A stretch of DNA of 64,000 bases. Source: Blautia sp. (GTDB taxonomy: Bacteria; Bacillota; Clostridia; Lachnospirales; Lachnospiraceae). Numbering within the stretch: the stretch's first letter is position 1; each line of letters starts with the position of its first letter. The notes under the pieces were generated by a model, which was not told the DNA's origin, ran no database searches, and saw nothing but the letters and a program-made list of their open reading frames with translations. This document shows, piece after piece, positions 37,260 to 46,380 of the stretch. The stretch covers positions 1 through 64,000 of the forward strand of contig JARIAR010000062.1 in the NCBI GenBank assembly GCA_029257805.1, in the 5' to 3' direction. Made by a program: the position numbers and the translations under genes.

Positions 37260-39406
37260 TTCTTTTTCCTCCTTGTTTTTTTGCCAGACATCTCCTGTTT
37301 TTCTTTTCTATCTTCTTTTTCCGGCTCGCAGGAAAATATCATGACACTAAGAGCCGGAAGTTTTGTCTCCATAAAATATGGATAGCCATCCATCGCACCT
37401 TTACAGACATTTTTTCGTTTTGTATCTGTTTCGCTGTTCCCTCCATATTTTTTCAGATCACTGTTAAAGATTTCCTGATAGGTTCCGAAAAAAGGAATTC
37501 CTGTCCTATACTTTTCATAAGAAATATCTGAAAAATTACATATGGCCAAAATCGTTTCTTTGGGATCCTCCGTTTTTCGCAAAAAAGTAATCACTCGCTC
37601 TTCATACTTCATAAGCTGGATCCACTGAAAACCATCACACTCATCGTCTTTTTTCCAGAGTGCCGGGTTTTCACAATATAAATCATTTAAATCTTTTATG
37701 CATTTTTTCAAAGAACATGGCATATCCTTATCCGGTGCAGACATTTTACATCCGGGATGAAGGAACATATAACTATATGCAGCTCGGATCTGTGCTGCCT
37801 TCTGTTCGTTATTCCCCCATAGTTTTTCTGAAAAATCGTTCAGACTTCCTACATCACGGCTTCCTAATGTCAGTACATAATGCTCACAATATGCATATAG
37901 CATGGACAACGTAAGCTGATCATGACAGCTGCTTCGCTGTTCCGGTTTCACGGAAAGATACTCCAAAAAATCTTTTGTCCAGCCGCCGCTCCATTTATAA
38001 TCAAATCCTATATGATCATTTTCCACATAGTCTGTCAGCTCCGGCCAGAGACCATCTTCCTGTGCGATCAAAAGGACTCCCGGATTTCTCTTTTTCATAA
38101 TAGAATTCAAATGTTTTAAAAATTCAACAGCATACAAATTTTCATTTGTTCCGTAAAAATTTGGATTCCACATTCCAGGTGCACGTCCATAATCCAGATA
38201 AAGCATAGCATCCACATCATCCATACGAATTCCGTCTGCATGGTATACTTCTACCCAAAAACAGGCATTTGCAATCAAAAAATCACGAACCATGGGACTG
38301 TCATAATTATAAAGCATGGTTCCCCAGAAAGGATGTACTGCATATTCTTCATCCGGAATTTCATAAAGAGCAGTACCATCAAACCGTTCCAGACCTCCGT
38401 CAAATCTTGGAAACTGTGCCGGGGTCCAGTCCAGAATCACTCCTATATCTGCCTGATGCAATTTATCCACCATTTCCTGAAACTTCACAGCAGTTCCAAA
38501 CCTGGTTGTTGGCGCATAATATGCCGACGTAGAATACCCCTCTGTTCTTTCATCCAGATACTCCATAACCGGCTTGAATTCCACATGTGTGTATCCTGTT
38601 TCTCTTAAGAAATCCACAAGTTCCTGCGCATTTTCCCATAAAGGTAAACTTGTTTCATAAATTGAAAGAGGCTGACATCTGTCCACATATTTCTCTCTGC
38701 CTTCGATCCATTCAGCATCGTGCCACTCAAACCCTGTCAGATCTGTTACAAGCGAAGCACAGGCAGGAGGCTTTTCCGTTCCATTTCCATACGGATCTGC
38801 TTTCAGGCAAATTTCTCCGCCTTTCACTTTAATCTCGTATTTATAGATTGCTCCGGCATTTACTCCTGGTATAAACAATTCAAAAATCCCGGACATTGGC
38901 ATTCGATGCATGGGATGACGTCTGCCATCCCACTGATTGAAATCCCCTACAACACTTACACGCACTGCATTTGGCGCCCATACAGCAAAATAAGTACCTG
39001 GTGTCCCGTCTATCTTTACCGGATGTGCGCCCATTTTTTTATATGCCTCATAATATACACCGGCGCAAAAAGCTCTCTCTTCCTCAACCGAAATCCGGCC
39101 CGGATACTGATAAGGATCCTTCCATTTCTCTACTCTGTTTTCCCACTCCACTGAAAAAAAATACTCCGGTATTTCTTTTTCCGGAAGAATCACTGCAAAA
39201 TACCCTGCTTCATCCTGTTTTTCCATCACATAAGTCTTTTTCTCTGTCACAACCTGCACATTCACTGCTTCCGGAAAAAAACTCTGTATCAAAACACCAT
39301 CTTTTGTAATTCGTGGATGCATTACATCCTTCGGGGAAGCTTCCTCTCCATATACAACTGCCTCGATCCGCGGCCAGTCCATGTAGTCATATAACTTTTC
39401 GTTCAT
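37256..39406 (-). CDS. GlgB-like protein (CBM48-GH13) with replaced catalytic residues, probable pseudoenzyme
   Basis: The 716 residues have the glycogen branching enzyme layout: N-terminal domain, CBM48 (about 130-225), a GH13 barrel (about 245-560) and a beta C-terminal domain ending in a Lys/Arg-rich tail. The nucleophile region is kept (DGIRMDDVDAMLYLDYGR, Asp396 and Arg394). Other invariant residues differ: region I has DWTPAQFP (Gln331 for His), region III IAQEDGLWP (Gln449 for the acid/base Glu), region IV LGSRDVGS (Arg517 for His). Branching activity is therefore unlikely; glycogen binding may remain. Its stop overlaps the thyA start (ATGA), an unexpected partner. Confidence 0.8.
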   Translation of the reverse strand: MNEKLYDYMDWPRIEAVVYGEEASPKDVMHPRITKDGVLIQSFFPEAVNVQVVTEKKTYVMEKQDEAGYFAVILPEKEIPEYFFSVEWENRVEKWKDPYQYPGRISVEEERAFCAGVYYEAYKKMGAHPVKIDGTPGTYFAVWAPNAVRVSVVGDFNQWDGRRHPMHRMPMSGIFELFIPGVNAGAIYKYEIKVKGGEICLKADPYGNGTEKPPACASLVTDLTGFEWHDAEWIEGREKYVDRCQPLSIYETSLPLWENAQELVDFLRETGYTHVEFKPVMEYLDERTEGYSTSAYYAPTTRFGTAVKFQEMVDKLHQADIGVILDWTPAQFPRFDGGLERFDGTALYEIPDEEYAVHPFWGTMLYNYDSPMVRDFLIANACFWVEVYHADGIRMDDVDAMLYLDYGRAPGMWNPNFYGTNENLYAVEFLKHLNSIMKKRNPGVLLIAQEDGLWPELTDYVENDHIGFDYKWSGGWTKDFLEYLSVKPEQRSSCHDQLTLSMLYAYCEHYVLTLGSRDVGSLNDFSEKLWGNNEQKAAQIRAAYSYMFLHPGCKMSAPDKDMPCSLKKCIKDLNDLYCENPALWKKDDECDGFQWIQLMKYEERVITFLRKTEDPKETILAICNFSDISYEKYRTGIPFFGTYQEIFNSDLKKYGGNSETDTKRKNVCKGAMDGYPYFMETKLPALSVMIFSCEPEKEDRKEKQEMSGKKTRRKKK

Positions 39407-39492
39407 AGCCTACCTCCCATTTTTTTTATTTTACCATTTTTCTTTTCAAAAATAAAGAAATTGTTTAACAGGATACACGAGAGAACACTTAT

Positions 39493-41481
39493 TTACTGTT
39501 CGAATTCTTCCAGACTTTTCTTTAATTCAATCATCTTATCCCTCAATTCTGCTGCCTGCTCAAAATTAAGATCTGCTGCTGCTGCACGCATTTGCTTTTC
39601 TACCTGTCCGATCAGCTTTGTAAGTTCTTTTCTGTTCATGGATTCCGGATCTTTCTTAAGCTTATCTTCTGTTTTCGCTACAGCTTTGGAAACAGCGATC
39701 AGATCACGTACTGCTTTTTTTATCGTGGTTGGTGTGATTCCATGTTCTCTGTTATATTCTTCCTGAATTGCACGCCGCCTCTCTGTTTCACTAATTGCCT
39801 TTTTCATGGAATCCGTTATGTTATCCGCATACATGATTACATGGCCATCACTATTTCTTGCAGCACGCCCAATCGTCTGAATAAGAGAAGTTTCGGAACG
39901 TAAAAATCCTTCTTTATCCGCATCCAGAATGGCAACAAGGGTAATTTCCGGAATATCCAGCCCCTCTCTTAAAAGATTAATCCCCACAAGGACATCAAAT
40001 ACATCAAGGCGCATATCCCGAATAATTTCCGCTCTCTCCAAAGTATCTACATCTGAATGAAGATACCGTACACGAATCCCTATCTCTTTCATATAATCTG
40101 TAAGATCTTCTGCCATACGTTTTGTAAGGGTTGTGATCAATATCTTATTTTTCTTTTCAATTTCTTTATTAACTTCACTTACAAGATCATCTATCTGCCC
40201 CTCCACCGGTCTCACTTCCACCTTAGGATCAAGAAGCCCTGTAGGACGTATAATTTGTTCTGCCCGGAGAAGTTCATGCGTATGTTCATACTCTCCCGGT
40301 GTTGCAGAAACAAACAATACCTGGTCAAGCTTTGATTCAAACTCCTGAAAATTCAGCGGTCTGTTATCTTTTGCAGATGGCAGACGAAAACCATAATCTA
40401 CAAGAGTCTGCTTTCTGCTCTGATCTCCTGCAAACATCCCGCCCACCTGGGGAACGGTTTTATGCGATTCATCTATGATCAGCAAAAATTCATCATCAAA
40501 ATAATCCATTAATGTATAGGGAGGCTGTCCCGGTTCCAGCCCGGATAAATATCTGGAATAATTTTCGATACCTGAGCAAAATCCCGTCTCTTTCATCATT
40601 TCAATATCAAAATTTGTTCTCTCTGAAATCCTCTGTGCTTCCAGAAGCTTATCTTCACTTTTAAAATACTCTACCTGCTGCTGCAATTCTTCCTGGATTT
40701 CTCCGGAAGCCCGTAAAATCTGCTCCATGGGAACCACGTAATGAGATGCCGGAAAAATTCCAACATGTTTATCTTCACATCGGATTTCTCCTGTCAGAAC
40801 ATCTATATCCGTTATCCTTTCTATTTCATCTCCAAAAAATTCCACCCGCACTGCACAATCTGTATAATTGGCAGGAAAAATTTCCAGCACATCACCTCTG
40901 ACACGAAATGTTCCTCTATGAAAATCCATCTCGTTTCTCGTATACTGAATATCTACCAGCTGACGTATTACCTCATCTCTGTCTTTTTGCATGCCCGGCC
41001 GCAAAGAAATCATCATATCCTGAAAATCTTTAGGAGATCCCAGACCATAAATACAGGATACCGACGACACAATAATCACATCCTTTCTTTCAGAAAGGGC
41101 AGCGGTAGCAGAAAGACGCAGCTTATCAATCTCATCATTGGTAGAAGCATCTTTTGCAATATATGTATCGGTAGAAGGCACATAAGCCTCCGGCTGATAA
41201 TAATCATAATAAGATACGAAATATTCTACCGCATTCTCCGGAAAAAATTCTTTAAACTCACCATACAACTGTGCCGCAAGCGTTTTATTATGTGCAAGAA
41301 CAAGAGTCGGCTTATTTAATGAAGCGATCACATTCGCCATTGTAAAAGTCTTACCGGAACCTGTAACTCCCAATAAAGTCTGGCATTGATTTCCTTCCCT
41401 AAAACCTTTCACAAGAGCTTCGATTGCCTGAGGCTGATCGCCTGTCGGGGCATATTCTGATACTAGTTTAAAGTGATCCAT
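39493..41481 (-). CDS. uvrB: Excinuclease ABC subunit B
   Basis: Damage-verifying helicase-like subunit of nucleotide excision repair. The 662 residues include Walker A in [18 protein letters not shown], the beta-hairpin [20 protein letters not shown], helicase motifs ([16 protein letters not shown]) and the C-terminal UVR domain ([20 protein letters not shown]) for UvrC contact. I start at 41481, where AAGGAGG is 9 bases upstream. No uvrA follows in the window. Confidence 0.96.
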   Translation of the reverse strand: MDHFKLVSEYAPTGDQPQAIEALVKGFREGNQCQTLLGVTGSGKTFTMANVIASLNKPTLVLAHNKTLAAQLYGEFKEFFPENAVEYFVSYYDYYQPEAYVPSTDTYIAKDASTNDEIDKLRLSATAALSERKDVIIVSSVSCIYGLGSPKDFQDMMISLRPGMQKDRDEVIRQLVDIQYTRNEMDFHRGTFRVRGDVLEIFPANYTDCAVRVEFFGDEIERITDIDVLTGEIRCEDKHVGIFPASHYVVPMEQILRASGEIQEELQQQVEYFKSEDKLLEAQRISERTNFDIEMMKETGFCSGIENYSRYLSGLEPGQPPYTLMDYFDDEFLLIIDESHKTVPQVGGMFAGDQSRKQTLVDYGFRLPSAKDNRPLNFQEFESKLDQVLFVSATPGEYEHTHELLRAEQIIRPTGLLDPKVEVRPVEGQIDDLVSEVNKEIEKKNKILITTLTKRMAEDLTDYMKEIGIRVRYLHSDVDTLERAEIIRDMRLDVFDVLVGINLLREGLDIPEITLVAILDADKEGFLRSETSLIQTIGRAARNSDGHVIMYADNITDSMKKAISETERRRAIQEEYNREHGITPTTIKKAVRDLIAVSKAVAKTEDKLKKDPESMNRKELTKLIGQVEKQMRAAAADLNFEQAAELRDKMIELKKSLEEFEQ

Positions 41482-41508
41482 AGCCAAAAACCTCCTTACT
41501 ATTTTCAT

Positions 41509-41866
41509 TATTAACCCAAATTTTCTACATATTTATTAAATATTCCGTATTTTCACACGCGAACACACGTTCAAAAACAGTATATCTATTCTAATAGATT
41601 TCGTCAATAGAAGAACGCTTATTCCTTTTGCTTGCAGCATTTCATTAAGCTTTCTCAATAAAGAGATTCCTTTCGTAAGTGCTAATATAATAAACATGAC
41701 TGCCATTCCATTTTGCCAAACGATGATTTTTTTTAGCATGTTTTTAATTTGCAGATTCTCAGAAACCATCTGATGTAATGTATATAATAGCATTAAAAAA
41801 CTACACAAATTCTCTGCCTTGTTTTTGTGTCTTTCTTACAAATATATAAAGTTTATCATTTATATA
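41509..41866. other. Gap between uvrB and the gamma-lyase promoter: no supported gene
   Basis: A 90-codon open frame on the minus strand (41808-41536) starts at TTG without a convincing ribosome site. It encodes a hydrophobic, unrecognised sequence of irregular composition. I see no tRNA, repeat or protein homology. The uvrB promoter probably lies in the first part. Confidence 0.5.
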
Positions 41867-41895
41867 TTGACAAAATAACACAACGAATACATAAT
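41867..41895 (+). promoter_or_regulatory. Promoter of the gamma-lyase/NhaC operon
   Basis: TTGACA (41867-41872) and CATAAT (41890-41895), 17 bases apart; the start of transcription would be near 41902, just before a GntR-type operator. Confidence 0.82.
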
Positions 41896-41905
41896 GTTCT
41901 CATAA

Positions 41906-41920
41906 ATTGGTTCAACCAAT
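41906..41920. promoter_or_regulatory. FadR/GntR-type operator
   Basis: A perfect 15-bp palindrome ATTGGTTCAACCAAT contains TGGT-N3-ACCA, the core recognised by FadR-subfamily GntR regulators. It sits at the predicted transcription start of an operon whose downstream neighbour (44660-45355) is a FadR-type regulator. Confidence 0.75.
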
Positions 41921-41946
41921 AAACCAATATAAAAGGAGGAATCATC

Positions 41947-43113
41947 ATGACAGACAATCAGGATTTACTGGCAATGACCCACGTGGGAGAAGACCCATCC
42001 AAATACATGAAATCTGTAACACCACCGATTTTTATGAACTCTCTTCATGTATTTGATTCCGTTGATGATTATTTTGCAGTGGATATTTTCAAGGATGAAT
42101 ATTATTACGGAAGAGCATCCAATCCTACCGTATCCATCCTGGAAAAGAAAATGGCCGCTCTTGAACACGGAAGCAGAGCAGTTGTATTTTCTGCTGGAAT
42201 GGCAGCATGCGCTGCCGCAATTCTTGCTGTATGCAAAACAGGAAGCCATGTCATTTGCATGAAGGCAAGTTATGGTCCTGTGCAGCATCTTTTAAATGAT
42301 TTCTTAAAAGAAAAAATGGAAATCAGCATTACCTATGTAGATGGCACTGATCTGAAAGATTTTGAGGAAGCCATCCGTCCGGAAACAGATCTGATCATTC
42401 TGGAAAGCCCATCTACTCTTATTTTTTCAGTGGTTGACCTTGAAGGTGTTGCAAAACTGGCTCACGCACACGGTATTAAAACCTACATTGACAATACCTA
42501 TTCCACACCGGTTTTCCAGAAACCACTTGATATGGGAATTGATATCGTTATGCACACCATGACAAAGTATATTGGAGGACACAGTGATCTTATTGGCGGT
42601 GTTCTAATTTCCAAAGACGAAGAATTCATGCAAAAAATCATGGTACAAAGAGATTGGTTTGGCGGCGTTCTGGGACCTATGGAAGCATGGCTGGCAATCC
42701 GCGGTCTTCGTACACTGGATGTAAGAATGCAGAGACACTACGAAACAGCTATGAAAGTAGCCGAATTCCTGGAAAATCATCCGAAAGTAAAACATGTTTA
42801 TTTTACAGGTCTGAAATCTCATCCTCAGTATGAACTTGCCCGTAAACAGCAAAAAGGCGAATGTGGTCTTATGAGCATTGAAATCGATGGCACAGCAGAA
42901 GAAACTGCCAAATTTGTTGACAGCCTGAAAATCTTTGAACGTGGTTGTTCTTGGGGTGGATTTGAAAGCTTGGCTATTGCCTACACATACAACTGGTCAG
43001 AGGAAGAACAAAATTTCCACAATCTGAACAGAAGCATTGTACGACTCCATTGTGGTCTTGAAGGAGCAGAAAATCTCATTGCAGATCTTTCACAGGCTCT
43101 TGATAAAATTTGA
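41947..43113 (+). CDS. PLP-dependent gamma-lyase / trans-sulfuration enzyme (methionine gamma-lyase-like)
   Basis: Cys/Met metabolism PLP enzyme of 388 residues. Motifs are YYYGRASNPTVSILEKKMAA, PLP lysine Lys207 in HTMTKYIGGHSDLIGGV, and the C-terminal LHCGLEGAENLIADL. Members break down methionine, cystathionine, homocysteine or cysteine, or join O-acyl-homoserine to sulfur nucleophiles. The partner transporter and catabolic-type repressor favour a degradative role, releasing ammonia and 2-oxobutyrate plus a thiol. Exact substrate cannot be assigned. Confidence 0.82.
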   Translation: MTDNQDLLAMTHVGEDPSKYMKSVTPPIFMNSLHVFDSVDDYFAVDIFKDEYYYGRASNPTVSILEKKMAALEHGSRAVVFSAGMAACAAAILAVCKTGSHVICMKASYGPVQHLLNDFLKEKMEISITYVDGTDLKDFEEAIRPETDLIILESPSTLIFSVVDLEGVAKLAHAHGIKTYIDNTYSTPVFQKPLDMGIDIVMHTMTKYIGGHSDLIGGVLISKDEEFMQKIMVQRDWFGGVLGPMEAWLAIRGLRTLDVRMQRHYETAMKVAEFLENHPKVKHVYFTGLKSHPQYELARKQQKGECGLMSIEIDGTAEETAKFVDSLKIFERGCSWGGFESLAIAYTYNWSEEEQNFHNLNRSIVRLHCGLEGAENLIADLSQALDKI

Positions 43114-43129
43114 TTGAGAGGGTTTAATT

Positions 43130-44614
43130 ATGGGAGAAACTACCAGAGAGAAAACACAAAAAACACCTGGACTTGGTCTGGCGCTCATGCCTCTGGCATT
43201 TATGTTTGTTGTTTTATTTTTAGGATTGATCATCTTCAGCGTAGACATTAAAATTCTTCTTCTTATCTGTGCAGCTTTTACAATTATCCTTTGTCTGTTT
43301 CTTGGTTATACCTGGAAAGACGTGGAAAATGAAATTGTAGATAAACTGGCAAAAGCATTTCCTGCCATCATGATCCTTATTACGGTTGGTCTGATGATCG
43401 GAGCATGGATTGTCAGCGGAACCATTCCATTCCTTGTATATATTGGATTGCAGATTATTAATCCAAAATTTATTATCGTAACTTCTTTCCTTGTAACGGT
43501 CATTCTTTCCGTCAGCACAGGAACTTCCTGGGGAGCTGCCGGAACAGTAGGCGCTGCACTTATGAGCGTTGCTGCTGGTATGGGAGCCCCTCTTCCTGCT
43601 GTAGCCGGTGCAATTGTTGCAGGTGCCTACTTTGGAGATAAAATGTCTCCTCTTTCAGACAGTACAAATATGTCCGCTATTGCCAGCGGAACAAATTTAT
43701 ACAAACATATCGGTCATATGTTCTACACTACAATTCCAGGATTTATCATCAGTTGTATTGTTTATATTATTGCCGGTATCTCTTTTGCAGGAAGCGGCGA
43801 AATCGCACAGGTTGATTCTATTATTCATACACTTGCAGACCTTTTCAATCTGAGCATGCCAGTAGGCCTTCTGCTCCTGATACCGCCTGTTATTGTTGTT
43901 GCAGGATCTCTTTTGAAAAAACCTACTATTCCGGTTATGATGATTTCTTCTGCTGTTGCAGTTATCATTGCCATGACTGTTCAGGGATTTTCTTTTGAAA
44001 CATGTGCCACAAGTATGGTAAGCGGATTCAAAATGGAAATGTTTGTAGATCCTTCCATCGACCTTACAGGAATTGTAAAAGAAGTACCAAACCTCCTACA
44101 GCGAGGGGGTATGACTTCTATGATGAATACTGCATTAATGGCATTCTGTGCCTTTGGCTTCATTGGTGCTCTTACCGTTTCCGGATGCCTGGATGTCATC
44201 CTTGGCCATATTATGAAACATATCCGCGGAACCGGTCAGCTGATTACTGTAACTGCCATTTTAGGTGTGATCATCATTACAGTTATTGGCGAAGCGTCCG
44301 TAACTTTCCTTATGATCGGCGGTCTTTTCCAGCAGGAATATATTAAACGTGGTCTGGAAACAAAAAATCTTTCCCGTACGTTGGAAGACAGTATCACAGT
44401 TGTAGAACCTCTTGTTCCATGGTCCCTGGCCGGTGTATATATGACTTCTACCCTGGGCGTTCCTACTGCACAGTATGCTCCATGGGCATGCCTCTGTTAT
44501 ACAGGCGTAATCTTTGCCATCATCTGGGGATTCACCGGATTCGGTATTGCTAAAATCAAAAAAGGCGGCGACAATTACGAAGAATATGTACAATTAACAG
44601 GTAAAGAATTATAA
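43130..44614 (+). CDS. NhaC family transporter (possible methionine/amino-acid carrier)
   Basis: Membrane protein of 494 residues with about 12 hydrophobic segments and NhaC motifs (GTSWGAAGTVGAALMSVAAG, AYFGDKMSPLSDSTNMSA, SLAGVYMTSTLGVPTAQYAP). NhaC proteins are Na+/H+ or substrate/Na+ antiporters; MetT, a predicted methionine transporter, and MleN belong to this family. It starts 16 bases after the gamma-lyase gene, so it may import that enzyme's substrate or exchange substrate for product. Confidence 0.85.
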   Translation: MGETTREKTQKTPGLGLALMPLAFMFVVLFLGLIIFSVDIKILLLICAAFTIILCLFLGYTWKDVENEIVDKLAKAFPAIMILITVGLMIGAWIVSGTIPFLVYIGLQIINPKFIIVTSFLVTVILSVSTGTSWGAAGTVGAALMSVAAGMGAPLPAVAGAIVAGAYFGDKMSPLSDSTNMSAIASGTNLYKHIGHMFYTTIPGFIISCIVYIIAGISFAGSGEIAQVDSIIHTLADLFNLSMPVGLLLLIPPVIVVAGSLLKKPTIPVMMISSAVAVIIAMTVQGFSFETCATSMVSGFKMEMFVDPSIDLTGIVKEVPNLLQRGGMTSMMNTALMAFCAFGFIGALTVSGCLDVILGHIMKHIRGTGQLITVTAILGVIIITVIGEASVTFLMIGGLFQQEYIKRGLETKNLSRTLEDSITVVEPLVPWSLAGVYMTSTLGVPTAQYAPWACLCYTGVIFAIIWGFTGFGIAKIKKGGDNYEEYVQLTGKEL

Positions 44615-44616
44615 GA

Positions 44617-44661
44617 AAAAACTGCTGATAAACCCGTAAAAAGGATTTATCAGCAGTTTTT
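44617..44661. terminator. Bidirectional terminator between the NhaC-type gene and gntR
   Basis: A 16-bp stem AAAAACTGCTGATAAA with its inverse surrounds a 13-base loop and provides U-tracts both ways; it just overlaps the gntR stop codon. Confidence 0.92.
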
Positions 44662-45355
44662 ATTTGTTCGGATTCAATGAAAAGCCATATTCCAAAATCT
44701 CATCAATCGCTCCAAGAGCTGCAGCTGTATTAGATTTCGCAATTGCCTGAGCAAGCTGTAAATGCTGAGGAACCGTATCCAGCCAGACAGCATCATTTTC
44801 TCCATGTACATTTTCTCTCTCAACAAATCGGGTATCACGAATTCCCTGAATCAACTGATGAATAGATTTATTACGTCCCATATCATATAATTTTGTATGA
44901 AAACTATAATCCAAAGTGTGACTGTAAATATTGTGGGAATATTTTTCCATTAATTCTGTTGCAATCAAAATTAAAGTTTCTTTTTCTTCTAAAGTTCCAC
45001 GGTGAATCGCATTGAGAACTGCCTGATGATCCAGTACCGTCTGCAGCTCCTGCAGTTCTGCTGCCGTACATTCTGTAAGTCGAATACAAATGGAACTATT
45101 TTCACCATACTGATTTTTTATAAAAACGCCACTTCCCGTTTTCACATAAATCAAACCTCTGTCTTCCAGAATTCGCAGTGCTTCTCTTACGGAATTCCGA
45201 CTTGTATGCAGCATTGCTGCCATATCCCTTTCAGACGGCAGCTTATCTTCCGGCTGAAGATTATTTAATTTTATGTAACTATAAATTGCATCTGAAATCT
45301 TCAAATAAAGGGAATCTTTTTCCACCGGTTTCAGTAAAATATCCGTTTTTTTCAT
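44660..45355 (-). CDS. FadR-subfamily GntR transcriptional regulator
   Basis: The 231 residues have an N-terminal winged helix (KLPSERDMAAMLHTSRNSVR, EALRILEDRGLIYVKTGSGVF) and a C-terminal FCD domain with possible metal/ligand residues in DYSFHTKLYDMGRN and the later His in VPQHLQLAQAI. FCD regulators usually bind small carboxylates or amino acids and repress catabolic genes. A matching operator lies before the gamma-lyase/NhaC operon, whose transcript converges on this gene. Confidence 0.88.
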   Translation of the reverse strand: MKKTDILLKPVEKDSLYLKISDAIYSYIKLNNLQPEDKLPSERDMAAMLHTSRNSVREALRILEDRGLIYVKTGSGVFIKNQYGENSSICIRLTECTAAELQELQTVLDHQAVLNAIHRGTLEEKETLILIATELMEKYSHNIYSHTLDYSFHTKLYDMGRNKSIHQLIQGIRDTRFVERENVHGENDAVWLDTVPQHLQLAQAIAKSNTAAALGAIDEILEYGFSLNPNK

Positions 45356-45390
45356 AATATCCTCTTTTATACTTCTTTAACATTTCCATT

Positions 45391-46287
45391 CTATCCACAT
45401 GTAATTTTGTTTTTTCCGGAATTTTTACTTTCATACATCAATCGATCAGCCCGATCGATCACTGTCTTGATCGTATCCTCTTGCTGTACTACTGTAGCGC
45501 CTACCGAAACAGTGGCATGAATGGTTTTTCCATTTTTCACTACCTGCGTATTTTCAACCAGGGAACGGAATCTTTCTGCAATAACTTCAATTTCAAAAGG
45601 GGCGGAAATTGCATAGATCCCCACAAATTCTTCTCCACCCCATCTTCCTACAAGATCATTTCGACGAATATTACGGCTGAGGCTGGCACTAATATTTTTT
45701 AATACCCTGTCTCCCACTTCATGACCATATTCATTATTCACCTGACTAAAGTTATCCACATCAGCAAACAAAACTGCGAAACTTCTTCCAAAGCGCTTAT
45801 ATTCTTCAAACCGATAGGAAAGAAAACTTTCCAGATACCGGCGATTGGCTAATGCTGTCAATTCATCATGCATGGCAAAATTAGATAAACTTTCAATAAA
45901 ATCATCTTCAAATACCGTCGGAGAATCTTTTGTAAAAATCTCAACTGCCCCTTCAATTTCTTCCCCGTTACGGATAGGAAATATATTCACACGAATAGGA
46001 ACACGGTATCCATCCCGATGCCGGACCAAAACCTGATCCTGCCGCTGCTTTCCGTCTTTCAGGGTATGAAAAAGAGGACAGCCTACCGTGCAAAGTGGTC
46101 TGCCTTCTTTATCAACATGGTTCAATCCGCTGTTCTGACAGCATTTTCCTACAATTTCTTCAGCGCTATATCCTGTAATCTGCTCTGCAGCATGATTCCA
46201 AAATTGAATTTGTCTTTCTTTATCTACAAAGTAGATTCCATCCTGGAGTTGATTGATAATATCTAAGTAGAATTGTGCTGATTTCAA
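45391..46287 (-). CDS. PAS-GGDEF diguanylate cyclase with a Cys-rich sensor
   Basis: The 298 residues comprise a PAS domain (about 1-125) and a GGDEF domain (about 133-298). The active site reads GGEEF (217-221). The inhibitory I-site RRND (208-211) lies exactly five residues before it, so product feedback is likely. The PAS carries Cys49, Cys50, Cys66 and Cys70 (CC, then CTVGC), which could bind a metal, Fe-S centre or sense redox state. No transmembrane segment is seen, so it is cytoplasmic. Makes cyclic di-GMP if active. Confidence 0.88.
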   Translation of the reverse strand: MKSAQFYLDIINQLQDGIYFVDKERQIQFWNHAAEQITGYSAEEIVGKCCQNSGLNHVDKEGRPLCTVGCPLFHTLKDGKQRQDQVLVRHRDGYRVPIRVNIFPIRNGEEIEGAVEIFTKDSPTVFEDDFIESLSNFAMHDELTALANRRYLESFLSYRFEEYKRFGRSFAVLFADVDNFSQVNNEYGHEVGDRVLKNISASLSRNIRRNDLVGRWGGEEFVGIYAISAPFEIEVIAERFRSLVENTQVVKNGKTIHATVSVGATVVQQEDTIKTVIDRADRLMYESKNSGKNKITCG

Positions 46288-46324
46288 AATATTTCACCTT
46301 TCTGTAATAATATGTATTTTCCCA

Positions 46325-46360
46325 CAAGAGGCGATACAGTATCAGCTGCATCGCCTCTTG
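46325..46360. repeat. Stem-loop downstream of the glycerol dehydrogenase gene
   Basis: CAAGAGGCGAT pairs with ATCGCCTCTTG (11 bp), continued by CAG/CTG after a mismatch. It begins 20 bases after the gldA stop but lacks a U-tract on that strand, so it may be an mRNA 3'-end stabiliser rather than a classic terminator. Confidence 0.6.
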
Positions 46361-46380
46361 CTCTTATTCCTTTAAAAATA

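Noticed and set aside
41536-41808. 90-codon minus-strand frame upstream of the gamma-lyase gene
   Set aside because: TTG start without a real ribosome site, hydrophobic irregular composition, no recognised similarity; more likely chance.
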